Below are positions 34,407 to 46,299 of a stretch of 64,000 nt of DNA, one piece after another. The stretch covers positions 806,001 to 870,000 of the forward strand of contig JAJHZJ010000415.1 of the NCBI GenBank assembly GCA_023548195.1. Direction: 5' to 3'. The stretch comes from Bettongia penicillata ogilbyi. Its lineage: Eukaryota; Chordata; Mammalia; Diprotodontia; Potoroidae. Every line of letters begins with the position of its first letter. The stretch's first letter is position 1. Under the pieces are notes generated by a model that worked only from the letters and a program-made list of their open reading frames with translations, ran no database searches and was not told where the DNA came from. Both the position numbers and the translations under genes were made by a program.

Positions 34407-35882
34407 TTTAAAAAATCAATTTATTTTTAGTTTTAATATTCATGTCTACAAGATTTTGAGTTCTAAATTGTCTTGTCATCTCTCCCCTCTGCCCACCCTA
34501 AGAGATCTTGCATTCCAGTTACAACTTACCCCAATCTGCCTTCCCTTCTGTTGCATCTCTCTTGTCTTTCATTCATTTCCCCTCTATTTCCTCTCTATAT
34601 TTTAATTTGATTTTTTTTAGATATCCCTTCATATTAAGCTCACCTTGTGCCCTCTGTCTATATGTATATAATCCTTCCAACTACTCTAATACTGAGAAAA
34701 GTTCTAGAGTTACAAATATTATTTTTCCATGTAGTAATATAAACAGTTCAACTATAGTAACTCCCTTATGATTTCTCTTTCCTATTTACCTTTTAATGTT
34801 TCTTTTGATTCTTGTGTTTGAAAGTCACACTTCCTATTCAACTCTGGTCTTTTCATCAAGAATGCTTGAAAGTCTTCTGTTTCATTGAATGAACACTTTT
34901 TCCCCTGAAGCATATTATACTCAGTTTTACTGGGTAGGTGATTCTTGATTTTAATCCTAGTTCTGACCTCTAGAATATCATATCCCAAGCCTTTTGATCC
35001 CTTAATATAGAAGAAGTTAGATCTTGTGTTATCCTGATTGTATTTCTACAACACTTGAATTATTTTCTTCTTTCTGCTTGCAATATTTTCTCCTTCACCT
35101 TGGAGCTCTGAAATTTGGCTATAATATTACTAGAAGTTTTCCTTTGGGGATCTATTTCAGGAGGTCTTCAGTAGCTCTTCTAAGGCCTGAGACCAATGGA
35201 TACTTTTCTTGGAGGCTTTGGATGTAGGAGATTTGACTTTGTTGTCTTCTGTTTGTATCCTTTGGTCTTCCTTGTCACCAAAGTAAGATTCTATAGTTTG
35301 ATTCTTTTTCTGGTTTTTGCTCATTTCTCCAGCCATTTACTTGACCTTTGAGCTCTTTGTCAAGGTGCTTCTCTGCTTCCAGTGAGGCTGGGAAGCTGTA
35401 CTGTCAGCCTGCTTGGTTGCCCCACAATATGTCAGCCTAGAGCTCCAGAAACCACTCCAGAAACTGCCCCTGCTATGCCTGCTACTGGCTCCTCTATCCC
35501 CTGCGTGATCCTGGGGCCAGACCATCCACTCTCTCACATAGGTCTGACAGGTTTTTCTCCACTGAACTTCCAATTTGTCCTCAGCATTTTGGGGTTATGA
35601 AGTATGGAAACCACCACAGGTGCCAGAGATTCAGTCCCCCCAAGGCCTGCTCAGGTCCCGTGTCTGCCAGGGTGGTCCATGCTAGACCATGTTTTGCTCC
35701 CAGCATGGTGCCATAGACCTTCCTGTCGACCTCACAGGTTATCTTAGGCTGGAGATTTGATGGAGATTTACTCTGTCATTGTTTAGGTTCTGCAGCTCCA
35801 GAGTTTGTTTAGAGTCATTTTTTACAGGTCTTTGGCTGAGCTTGGGTGAAGAGCTCTAGCAAGTCTCTGCTTCCACTCTGCC
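34407..35882 (-). pseudogene. HAL1-like half-L1 element (5' UTR, deleted ORF1, 3' UTR, no ORF2)
   Basis: A 1.48-kb unit between perfect 14-bp target-site duplications. On the minus strand: L1-type 5' UTR (35882 to ~35325), an ORF1 start at 35324 (MSKNQKK..., with SKASKKSIHWSQALEELLK), a stop soon after, then the C-terminal ORF1 region open at 34988-34782 (NETEDFQAFLMKRPELN, QESKETLKGK), then inter-ORF-type sequence ending in aataaa near 34429-34418 and an A-rich 3' end. Most of the coiled-coil and RNA-recognition part of ORF1 is deleted. There is no ORF2 sequence, which is the definition of HAL1 elements known from opossum and other mammals. It needs L1 ORF2 in trans to move; this copy is dead. 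Confidence 0.8.
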
Positions 35883-35896
35883 CCATAAATATTCTT
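35883..35896. repeat. target-site duplication of HAL1-like element, right copy
   Basis: ccataaatattctt, identical to 34393-34406. Confidence 0.9.
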
Positions 35897-36639
35897 AAAG
35901 AGTTGCTCGATAAGTCATCCCTTTCTTACTGAAAGTACATTGACTGAGTCACTCATTGCATTTGTTTTCCAAGAAGAATGATGCTTGGTTGACTATGTGG
36001 ACTATCCTCTTCATTCTCAGAAAGCTTCACACAAAAGTTAATTCTCTTCATTTTCTAAGAAGTCTGGTTCCTAACCACTGAAACTTTCAAGTTCTGAGTT
36101 ACTACTATTGTAGAACCCCACATTCTCTAACTAAAAAGGAAGATTTCTGGAGCACATTGCCTAGGGAATTAAAAATCACCCCCTTCTACCTCAGAGGTTG
36201 GGGTTCAGGACTGCTGTCCTTGCACTCCTTTTTCAGACTGGCTTTTACATTGTTATGCTTCCACTTTAAGTTACTCTTACTTTTTCCCTGGTAGGATTGG
36301 GAAGAGGAATGAGAAACATAAGAATTTTGAAATGTGAAGAAAGAGCTGGAATCAGTATGATGTCTTTGAAGTCTAGAGAGAGGAAAATATGAAGGCCATT
36401 CGCATAATCAATACTGTCAAATGCTGTAAGGAAATCAAGGAGAATACAAAATGGAGAGAAAGAAAGGAAAGTGGTCATTAAGAGACCCTTGGAGGTCTGT
36501 GAATCAATGTCTACTGGCTCAAAATCCAGGATTTTTCCATTATAACATGACAATTTAGAAAGTATCATTTTGCCAGCAAGAAGAGCATTGTTTTGATATA
36601 TATATATATAGATTAAGGTCTGGATTATTTAGAAAAACA
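35897..36639. other. mostly unassigned; possible ancient repeat at 36290-36490
   Basis: The stretch with actgtcaaatgctgtaagg, atcaaggagaatacaaaa and tggtcattaagagaccc resembles an ancient mammalian-wide repeat often found beside reversed L2 ends. The rest is not recognised. Confidence 0.4.
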
Positions 36640-36842
36640 TAGGAATATAGGTTCATAGCCCTACAGCTGAAAGGTCAATGGTCATCTAGTCCAATGCCCT
36701 TGCTTTATAGATGAGGAATCTAAGTCCAAGGGAGTTAATTAGCTTGTTTCAAGTCACAAACAAGGGATGTATCAGGAGCAGGGTTTGAAATGAAGTCTTC
36801 TGACACCTGAGACTGTGTTTTTTTCCAATGTGCCATGTAATA
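36640..36842 (-). mobile_element. MIR3/THER2-type SINE
   Basis: Reversed: gctgaaaggtcaatggtcat, tctagtccaatgcccttg, tagatgaggaatctaagt, then the reversed head ending in ccaatgtgccatg. Confidence 0.75.
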
Positions 36843-36887
36843 TAGTCTGTAGATAAACCAGGATTTCAAAGAAATTATAATGTCTGA

Positions 36888-37012
36888 AGAGGTATTTTAG
36901 TATAGTGGAAAAGGCATGGGATTTGGGCTCAGAAGTACTGGATTCAAATCCTCCCCCTGACAAATATTAACTGTGATCATAGGCAAACAATTTAATTTTT
37001 CTTCCTCTTAAT
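36888..37012 (+). mobile_element. MIR fragment (head and core)
   Basis: Forward: agtatagtggaaaaggca, ggctcagaagtactggattc, aaatcctccccctgac, then a degenerate core. Confidence 0.65.
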
Positions 37013-37396
37013 GTCCACATACTAAAAATAAATAAAAAATAAGAACATCGAATCTATACTCATAATTTAGTGAAGAATGTACTGATTATATTTTAAGAAT
37101 CTAGAGATTATATTTTTAGAATCTAGGAAAAATGAACAATTGAGCTAGAATTTCACATGGAAGATTCACAAGGAACACAGAAGAGAGAGCAATGGATGAT
37201 TTCTTGCTGGGATGGAGGGAATGAAACAATGATCGCTAGGCTTTTCAGTCTTTTCCAGTCACCCTATCCACCAGCTCTCAACATGCTCCATTTTTGTATT
37301 TGGATAATTACTTCCATATAGTGTTATTTGCCTTCCCCCTACCCATTTGAGGAAACAAACACCGCAAATGCTTGCCCAATTGTAAAAGGGACATAC
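37013..37396. other. unassigned intergenic DNA
   Basis: Nothing recognised. Confidence 0.45.
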
Positions 37397-38034
37397 ATTT
37401 GATCTTCATCATTTATGGATTCTATATTTGTGAATTTTCCCACTCACTAAGTCCAAAATCAATACTTATGGTGCTTTTACAGTCATTTCCAGACAAATGC
37501 AAGTGACAAAAGAATTTGTCATTGAAAGCACATTTTCAGCTGAGATCAAATGAGGTGAAGAGTAGCCTTTTGTTTTGGTTCTCATACTATAAAGAAGCAT
37601 CATTTTCATGGTCTATTTAGTGTCATATTTTTCACATTTCTGTGCTTTTGTTTGTGATTTTGCTGTTTAAAATGTCCCCAAAACAAGTGCTGAAGTACTG
37701 TCTAGTGTTTCATAGAACAAGAAACCTATGATATGCCTTAGGAAGAAAATATGTGTTTTCAATAAGCTTTTCAGTAATGAGTTACAGAGTTGTTAACTGT
37801 GGGTTCAATATTAATGAATCAATGATAAGGTATATCCAGAAAAAGGAAGAAGAAATGTGTTGATTTGCATGTGAGCTCATTCTGGAAAGTGCTAAAAGTA
37901 AATATTAGGAGAACCATAGCCTTTCAAGAAGCTAACCCTGTAATTTCCCCTTAGAACAAAAGTTCAATATTGAGTAATTCAGTGTTAGCAGTGAGTTTTT
38001 AGAACATAAGTATCACAAATGAGAATCAACTTTA
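37397..38034. mobile_element. Tigger-like (pogo/Tc1-mariner) non-autonomous DNA transposon
   Basis: The end at 38014-38030 (cacaaatgagaatcaac) is an imperfect inverted match to the beginning at 37398-37418 (ttgatcttcatcatttatgg), and ta-rich sequence flanks both ends. The internal sequence includes agtgctgaagtactgtctag, gatatgccttaggaagaaaa, gttaactgtgggttcaatat, aagtgctaaaagtaaatatt and aaccctgtaatttcccctta, blocks familiar from Tigger-derived mammalian repeats. No transposase frame survives; the element is about 640 bp. Confidence 0.65.
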
Positions 38035-38114
38035 TATTATGTTAAGATCTAAGAACTAAAAGGAGTTTCTGACTATAAGGCAGATGACAGTTTGACTAAG
38101 AAATCTGAATAGAG

Positions 38115-38639
<525 letters not shown>

Positions 38640-39513
38640 TTTGTTATTTTACATAGTGAATTATGTGAAATGCTAGGCTGGATGAATCAAAACCTGGAAT
38701 TCAAAATGTTGGGAGAAATATTAATAATCTCAGATATTCAGATGATATCATTCTAAAAGCAGAAAGTGAGGAGAAATCAACAAGCCCATTGATGAGGGTG
38801 AAAGAGGAGAGTGTACAAAGATGGCTTGAAGCTTTAAATAAAAGAAAGAAGCAAAATAACTAAGATCTTGGCAACTGATCTTATCACTTTCTGATAGAGG
38901 GAGAATAGATGAAAGCATTTTCAGATTTTATACTTTTGGGCTCAAAGATCACTGCAGATGACAACTGCAGCTATGAAATTAAAAGCTACAGCTCCTTGGA
39001 TGAAAAGGTATGGAAAATCTGGACAGCCAGCATACTAAAAAGCAGAGCCATCATCTTGCCAACAAAAGTCTGTATAGTCAAAGCTATGTTTTTTCCAGCA
39101 ACCATGTATGGTCCTGAGAGTGGTACTACACAGAAAGCTGAGCACTGCAGAATTGATGCTTTCAAATAGTGGTGCTGAAGAAAACTTTTAAGAATCCCTT
39201 GAACAGCAAGGAGATGAAATAAGCCAATACTTAAATTGATTCAGACTATTCACTGGAAGGTCAAATGCTGAAGCTGAAGCTTAAATACTTTGACCTATAT
39301 AATGAGAAGATGGGAGTCATTGGAAAAGACCTTGATGTTGGGAAAGATTAAAGGCAAAAGGAAGAAAGGATGGCAGAAAATAAGATGGATAGATGGTATC
39401 AAGGAAATAATGAATATGAACTTTAAGTCTTCAAGAAATACTGGTGGATAGAAGAGCCTGGCATTCCATGGTCCATGGCATCCTGAAAAAGATGGCCATC
39501 AGTAAACAACAAG
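38640..39513 (+). pseudogene. RTE/BovB-type LINE: reverse transcriptase C-terminal fragment and 3' end
   Basis: Encodes the end of an RTE-class RT in broken frames. The active-site block at about 38732-38780 reads LRYSDDIILKAESEEK, with YSDD where this family has YADD. After a degenerate stretch, the open frame 38909-39169 carries DFILLGSKITADDNCS..., SILKSRAIILPTKV, VKAMFFPATMYGPES and AEHCRIDAFK, the conserved block downstream of the RT catalytic site. It ends at a TAG, but the reading (WCWRKLLRIPWTAR) continues in frame, followed by more family-type residues to about 39420. The 3' end is near 39513. RTE elements encode endonuclease plus RT; the endonuclease and most of RT are missing. It is inactive. 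Confidence 0.9.
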
Positions 39514-40599
39514 TCTTACTACAGGAATGATGACTCAGGCAGTTCCACCCATCTGCCTCTGCAGAAGGCTCTATCATTGCAGCATTGATAGCCAGTGGCT
39601 CCTTGACCCCTACCTCCGTCCTACTTCAAAACTTGAGGGAAATGGTCATTTTCCCTCTGTATATTCAAGATCTATCTTTGATCTCTTCTGCTCTCTAACA
39701 GTTGGCTTTGTGACTTTAGTAATCTTAGCCACAGGCATATATTGGGGACGAGGAGGAAGAAGGCAACCATTTCCTACTTACTTTGCAAATTTAGAGGGAA
39801 AAACTTCTCTTTGTAAGGTAACTGATGGCTGCACCTTCTATATGCTATTTTGTTACTGCTGAAACCTGAATACATCTTTTTTTTTAACCTGTGTGCAGTA
39901 TGCTCACTCTCCCACACCTTACAACACAGTTATAATTGTCTCTGCTGATGTATCTCTTTTGTTCTGGGGTATTCTTTTGTGTCCTCCATTTTGTTGTTAT
40001 GGTGAATGCATTGTAGCTTAGAGAAGATAGAATTTAGATGGGGAATCTTCTCTCTGAAGATACTCTCCTCCATAGTATGCTTACAGGTTGAATTCTGGGG
40101 GGTAGGTGGGAGTTGGGGCTATTATCCCCAAGCTCAGGGTACTCAAGATTCACACTCTTAAAAGCAGAGCTATTGAGATTCCATAGGAATTTTTAACTTC
40201 ATCAGTCAGTAAATACAATTAGCTCAAAGCAAGGACATTGTATAACAAAAAAATCCTTCTCATAAACCTGGATCACATGCCTCTCACAAATAATAGTGGA
40301 CACTTATACAGTATACTGGTAGTAAGTCATAAACTTAAGGAAGACATGTAGCCAAGACAGCTCATTTGTGTGACTGTAGGACCCTGATGCCTTTGTCTTT
40401 TTATGGCATCTTTCTACTAATCTACCCCTTTTTTCAATATTGTTTCTCTACTGGTAAGTTACTCAGCTGGGACTCTCTGGGCCTCTTCTCTATAACTCAG
40501 TTCCTGATAGTCCAGACTAATTCTTTGTTGATTTCCTAGTTGGCTCTATCTTCTCCACTAGGGGCATGACACACCTCTGAGCTACCTTTTCTTTCCTTT

Positions 40600-40602
<3 letters not shown>
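39514..40602. other. unassigned intergenic DNA
   Basis: Includes a 111-codon plus frame (39527-39862) with one hydrophobic stretch (VGFVTLVILATGIYW) but no recognisable family, start context or exon structure. I treat it as a chance frame. Confidence 0.45.

Positions 40603-40648
<46 letters not shown>
40603..40648. repeat. (AC)23 microsatellite
   Basis: Uninterrupted AC run. Confidence 0.95.
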
Positions 40649-40650
<2 letters not shown>

Positions 40651-41061
40651 CAAAACACTGTGCTAGGAGTGGTGGCTCTTAGCAAGAGAATAATTTTCCT
40701 GCAAGAATAATGGTTAATGGTACAGGCACAAATAAGAAGGCAAGGAATGATTCCATCTCAAGAGCAACTTTCTTCCCATAAAGGTGGCTCTCATCTTGAC
40801 TGACTCAAGAACTGGCAGCTTTGATTTTTGAGGGTCACAATCTTCAACTAGACAGTGACAAACTTCCTTCTATTTCCTTTGAGAAGATTGTTTTTACACC
40901 TCATAAAGGAGAACCAAATTAGAAGATTTTTGTACACCATTTAAACTTTAATACCTTATTTCATGCTATTATCTGCCTCTTTCTGTGATTACATCAACTG
41001 CAAGTATGTCTGTGTGTATGTAGGGAGGATTATCCATTGGTCAACATCAGTTGCTACATCA
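40649..41061. other. unassigned intergenic DNA
   Basis: Nothing recognised. Confidence 0.45.
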
Positions 41062-41304
41062 GTTGCTGTTGAGTCATTTTAGTCATTTCCTACTCACCTT
41101 GCCCCTCCCCCCCGGAGTTTTCTTGGCAAAGTTACAGGAGTAGTTTGCTGTTTCCTTCTCCAGCTTATTTTACAGATGAGAAAACTGAGGCAAACAGGGT
41201 TACATGATTTACCTAAGTCACCTAGTAAGTCATTGAGACTAGATTTGAACTCAGATTCTCTTGACTTCAGGGCTGGGACTGTATCCGCTCTGAGCTTAGC
41301 TGCC
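41062..41304 (-). mobile_element. Mar-1-type CORE-SINE
   Basis: Reversed BovB/RTE-like tail (gttttcttggcaaagttac, ccttctccagcttatttta), cagatgagaaaactgaggca, reversed CORE and head (gacttcagggctgggactg, ttagctgccc). Full length. Confidence 0.9.
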
Positions 41305-41944
41305 CTTCCAACAACTAGATACCTTTAAACTGAGTTCATCTTCTGGTTGACAAAGTTAAATATATTCTTCATGGCATAAGGCCTATAGATTTGAAAGCAT
41401 TCTAACCTTCAAAGTAACTAGAAACTGGGATAAGTTTTGGTGGGTAGCAATGGTGAGGAGGATTCTAGGTGCTACAAGAATATTAATAAACATTAGAAGA
41501 AATGGACACCCATTCTACTAATCAACTATTGAGTCATGTATCTAAATTGACAAATGGCTTTATATGTTATCTATTTTATTAATTTTTTGAAAGGGATGTG
41601 TTATGGTAAGAATGTTATCTACTGTACTATTTCCCTGCTGTAGTACTCTAGTAATGGACTAGGAAATATTTGAAAATAACCACTTACCTAAGTGCCCACC
41701 AGCACTCTTGAAATTCCACTGCTATGTACAACCTCTGAATAGTGCTAGTAAATCACCGGTTTTTTTGCCTGTTGGATCATTAGGCCTTCTGGTAATCCTC
41801 CTCTTGGAGTAGAATGTTGCTCACTGTGGTGTCTGTTTATGTACTTGCCTATTCTCTGCCAATATTTCTATTTATCTCAATATATTTGTCAATATTTAGT
41901 AGGAACATGCCTTTCTTTAGTTTTTTTTTTCTTCTTTATTTCAG
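41305..41944. other. unassigned intergenic DNA
   Basis: Nothing recognised. Confidence 0.45.
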
Positions 41945-42280
41945 TCAATAACTACCTATTAAGGCTAGTTATATGTCAGGCATTGTGATAAATGCTAGGA
42001 ATACAAAGAAAGGCAAAACATGGATCTTGCCTTAAGGGAGCTCACATTCTAAGGAATGAGAAAATATTTAAATAACTATGAACATAGAAAAATATTACAT
42101 GCAGAGTATGGTAAAGGAATATCTTGGAGAAGAAAAGTAGTTTCAGGGTAGGAGAAGGGGTAGTTATAAAGAGAAATTAGAAAAATCTCTGAAGAAGGTG
42201 CGACTTTCACTGAGTCTTGAAGGAATCCAGGGAAGTTAAGGGAGAGAAAAGGAAGAATATTCCAGGCAGGGGAATTATTC
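41945..42280 (-). mobile_element. L2-related LINE fragment, reversed (copy A)
   Basis: Starts at the reversed L2 terminus (caataactacctattaagg, gtcaggcattgtgataaatg, ggagctcacattctaagg), then extends upstream through gaaggtgcgactttcactga and tattccaggcagggg. Confidence 0.7.
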
Positions 42281-42344
42281 ATTAACTTTGTAGATCTTTT
42301 TGACAACCTTGGGTATGTTAGATGAGTTATCTATGTTTAATTAA

Positions 42345-42840
42345 AAAATGGCAGTCAATGAATAAGCATTTTTTATGGATCAGGCACTGTACTAACTTAC
42401 AAGGTACCAGTCCCTGTGCTAAGTATTGGGGGTACAAAGCTAGAGAAAAAGATAATAGTCCCTGCTCTCAAGGAGCTAATACAGTCTAATGGAGGAGATA
42501 ATATAAAAACAAACCCATATAAACAAGGCATATGTGGAATAATTGGACATGAGAGGGAAGGCACTAGAAATAAAGGGAATCAGGAAAGGTTTCCCAAAGC
42601 AGATAGGATTTTACTGGGACTTTAAGGAAGCCAGAAATTCGAGATGAGGAGGGATAGAATTCCAGGTATGAGGATCAGCCATTAAAAAGGCCTAGAATCA
42701 GGAGATGCAATCATGAGGAATAGAAAGGAGGACCAGAGTCAAGTAGGATGGGAGAAGACTGGAAAGATAGGAGAGGGGCAACTTAGGCCATGTCTTTAAA
42801 AGTCAACAGAGAATTTTGTATTTGATCTTATATTTGATCC
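42345..42840 (-). mobile_element. L2-related LINE fragment, reversed (copy B)
   Basis: Same family and orientation as 41945-42280: gatcaggcactgtactaac, cctgctctcaaggagctaat, aggaaaggtttcccaaagc, ggactttaaggaagccag, attccaggtatgaggat. It reaches further upstream than copy A. Confidence 0.75.
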
Positions 42841-42959
42841 ATTGCAATTTATTGAATGGAGCGGGCAAAGAAAATTTTTATTTCCTAATTCTTGGACCTT
42901 TCACATAATCAAATACTGGAGTTTACCTCTCACGGCAATCTCATTCATTCTTGCTGCTT

Positions 42960-43130
42960 CAGTTATTAATTCTTGTGAGAAGTGTAGAACACCATATCTA
43001 GAGTCAGAGCGGCTAGTTTCAGGTTCCAACTCTACTGGGCCAGTCATTTAAACTATAGAAGGCTCTTCATCTATAAAATGACGTAGTTGGATGAGATAAC
43101 TTCCAAGACTCTTTTTATTTTAAATCTAAC
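42960..43130 (+). mobile_element. MIR SINE, diverged
   Basis: Forward: tctagagtcagagcggctag, ctgggccagtcatttaa, catctataaaatgacg, ttggatgagataacttccaa. Confidence 0.6.
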
Positions 43131-43179
43131 CTTTGAGCCAATGACTTCTAAATCTGTTTCTCAAGTGTTGATATTATAT

Positions 43180-44165
43180 TCGAAGTTTCAGACTTTCATC
43201 TCTGCTTTCTTATAGAACATAATTGACTACATTTACTATTCACACCTCAAACTAAACATGCCTTAAATAGTTGGCTATGCTTCTCCCCATTCTGTCCCAC
43301 TTACCCTTTAATCCTATTCCTTTTGACTTAGACCTTGTTTTTTGTCAATGATACTTTCACTCACTTAGATTTTAATTTTCAAAACCTTGGAATTATATCC
43401 CACTCTTCCCTCCTCCTGATCTTTTGCATCCAATTAGTTTCCAAGTCTTGTGAATTAGGTCTTAAGAATCTCTCACATTAATGCTTTCTGTTTAATTCCT
43501 TCGTCCACAACCAACAGATTAGGAGCTCTTTAACACCCACCTATACAATTTAATTAATCTCATAGCAGGTTTTCTTGTAACTACTCTTTCCCCTTTCTAA
43601 TTCATCCTTAACACCACTATATTGCTTAGAACTCATGATTCCCTGTGCCTAGAGTAAGGTTCAGTATCCTTGATTATCATTCAAGACCTCCAGAATCATG
43701 CACCATGGAATTTTTTCATCCCTATATTTCTTTTAGTTCTTCCAAAATACATGCAATTGGCAAAATTACCAATTCTTCATGAGTTGTCTGCTTCTGTGCC
43801 TTTGTTTATAATGTTTCCCACATTGGAAATGCTCTCTCATCAAAAACTATTAAATTTTTATTAATTCTTAAAAGCCACAATTGAATGCCATTTCCACTAC
43901 AAATTTTTCCTTGATCCTACCACTTACTAATTATTCTTCCCTTATCAAAGGACATACATAGTATTTACACCTCTCTTGTGGAAATATGTACTATTTTATG
44001 TTATAGTAATCTGTGTATATCATACCACCTTTCAAAACTCTAAATTCCTGAAGGGTAGATGTTGTATCTTATTAAAAAAAATGTAGTATCATGCTTAATG
44101 CTCAACACAGTGTTATGTAAACAATAGGTACTTAATAATGTTTATTAGATTTAGTTGAATCAAAA
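43180..44165 (+). mobile_element. L2 LINE, ~1 kb of 3' region
   Basis: The longest L2 here. Landmarks in the right order: ccttggaattatatcccact, gcatccaattagtttccaag, gagtaaggttcagtatcctt, gagttgtctgcttctgtgcc, ttgaatgccatttccactac, then gaagggtagatgttgtatct and the terminal ggtacttaataatgtttatt. No ORF2 frame remains. Confidence 0.8.
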
Positions 44166-45246
44166 GTAAATAGTACTTTCCTTGCAGTATTCAAGAAGAA
44201 GGAATATTATTCTATGGATTTTCTTCTTCATCAATTCTGAATGTTATCGTAAACTAAGAAGCATGATATAAAATAAATGATCATTACTATAACATACATA
44301 AAGTCTGTTGAGAATATTAACATTTCTTCTGTTCTGACAATCTGAGATCACCATCTCTGATGATTATGTATTTCTTGATGGACAGAGCAAAATTAGGATG
44401 GAAGAATTAGGGCTTTGTCTAAACATTCCAAATTTAGGGTATTGAAAATAACTGAAGACCTTCAGCAAAAAAGACACAAGGAGCTTAATTACATGTCAGC
44501 AAAATACTTAGCTAAAATCAGCATCTAGAGTTAAATAATTTCCTCTTCCACTCTTATATGGTCATCTTCAACTCTCTACCATATAGTCCCCCATCAATAA
44601 CCAGTGTTGCTACTGAGGTTCCCTTAGGATCACAGCCATTTATATAGCATTAAGGGGTCTAGAATAGTTTCATATGCCTTGTTTTCCAAGGTGCTTCCAA
44701 AAGTAAGTAAACAAACTCTAAAGTGGAAATAACTCTACATTCAGATTAACAAGGTCAGAAAGATATTGATAGAGAATATATCTTCATGGAAATTAAGTGC
44801 CAGGTTCTCAATATTTCATTTTTATTAAAAAAATTTGTCAATAAAGTTCACAGCATAAAGATATAGTGTGGGAGCAACTCAGGGAAATGATGACTTTTTT
44901 GTATAGGGAAGCCCTATATTAAACAAATTCTAGGGAAAAATGACAGGATTTCAAAGTATCCCAGTGGAAAACTTGTTAGTCATAGTTGACTCTATCCAAA
45001 AAAAAAAACCCCAAGAGCTGAAAAATAATGTAATTCATAACTTTATTTTTAGCAGGAATACATCTCTATATGATGAAAAAGAAAACCTCCTATTTTCCAA
45101 CCAGTTCAATGATGGAAACAATTTGGTTTGTAACCAATATGGAATAAAAAATGTGTGTACTTTGATAAAATGTTTTGAAAATCCTAAATGCTCTTTAATC
45201 AAAAATTATTTGAAATGGATAGTTGGAAACTCAAATGAAAAGTTAA
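44166..45246. other. unassigned AT-rich intergenic DNA
   Basis: Contains a 117-codon plus frame (44940-45293) that runs into the microsatellite at its end. It has no signal peptide, domain or recognisable motif and is probably fortuitous. Confidence 0.45.
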
Positions 45247-45400
45247 TACATATATACATACATATATACATATATGTATATATACATATATAATGTATAA
45301 ATGTGTATATAAATATACGCATATATAAATAACATGAATATTATCTGAATATGATATAAACCTATGAGCATATATACATTCATATAGCACTATATATGCA
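45247..45400. repeat. AT-rich (ATAC/TATA)n simple repeat
   Basis: atatacatac-type units degenerate toward the right end. Confidence 0.85.
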
Positions 45401-45699
45401 TCTACAGATGTTCTCTTTATATAGTACAGAAATAGAAATCTTGTAATTAAAACAGAGTGAGTTGTGTTGCACTTGAGAAACATTTAATTCTGTAAGTAAC
45501 CAAAGGTTACAAAAGGATTCCCATAACTTCTTTACCTGTTTCTAGTTGAATGTGCGAATACTTCTCTGCCCCTTTCAAACTGACCATGTGTGCTAGTTTA
45601 GTATCAGGTTGCTTCATAGTGATGAAATAGTTTTCTCATTAGCTACTAAGCAGGAAGAGCCAAATATTTAGTGGACTTTTAAAAAGAGAATGAGTTGCT

Positions 45700-45860
45700 G
45701 GCAGTTTTCTCCTTAGTTGCCAGTAGTGATTCAGCTCTCAACTAGCTGTGGTAGTTTAAGCAGTTCACTTAACCTTTCTAAGTTTCAGTTACCTTATCTG
45801 TAAAATAATGGGATTTGAAAAATAGTCTCTAAGACCCCTTCAAATTCTAAAATTCTTTAT
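45700..45860 (+). mobile_element. MIR SINE
   Basis: Forward core and tail: gcagttcacttaacctttct, cagttaccttatctgtaaaa, gaccccttcaaattctaaaa. Confidence 0.7.
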
Positions 45861-46299
45861 TTGGTTTAATGACAATGATATGGATTGATGATGACCAAAA
45901 GCTAAGATTGGTATTGCTGGACTGAACTAACTGGGAAACTGAGTCACTTTACCAATTTATCAATTCTTCATTTCATTTTGGCATTGCTCTTTTAGAAATA
46001 GCCACAATAGCCATTGAGTCTGATTTTCTTGTTCTAGGTCTGCAGGGAAAATGAACACATCATACAAAAACACATATGTGCAAGGCAGAAAATCCTCTAT
46101 TGACTGTTCATATGTTGTAATAAATTCTCACAATCCCATATAAATTTACTAAAGGTTTCCCTGAAAGCTTTATTTCATTGCACCTTTCAAAAAATTTTAG
46201 CTCAAAATTTCACTAACTGCAACTGATGAATTACTTTGAGTGTGTTTATAAGATTCTATACAGAAAAAAAAGTCTAAACTCATTTTGAGATTTTTTTTC
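45861..46299. other. unassigned AT-rich intergenic DNA
   Basis: Nothing recognised. Confidence 0.45.

Noticed and set aside
39527..39862. 111-codon frame with one hydrophobic segment
   Set aside because: No family resemblance, no promoter or exon context, and length within chance expectation for this window.
44940..45293. 117-codon plus-strand frame
   Set aside because: Its end is encoded by the adjacent microsatellite and no domain or signal sequence is visible.
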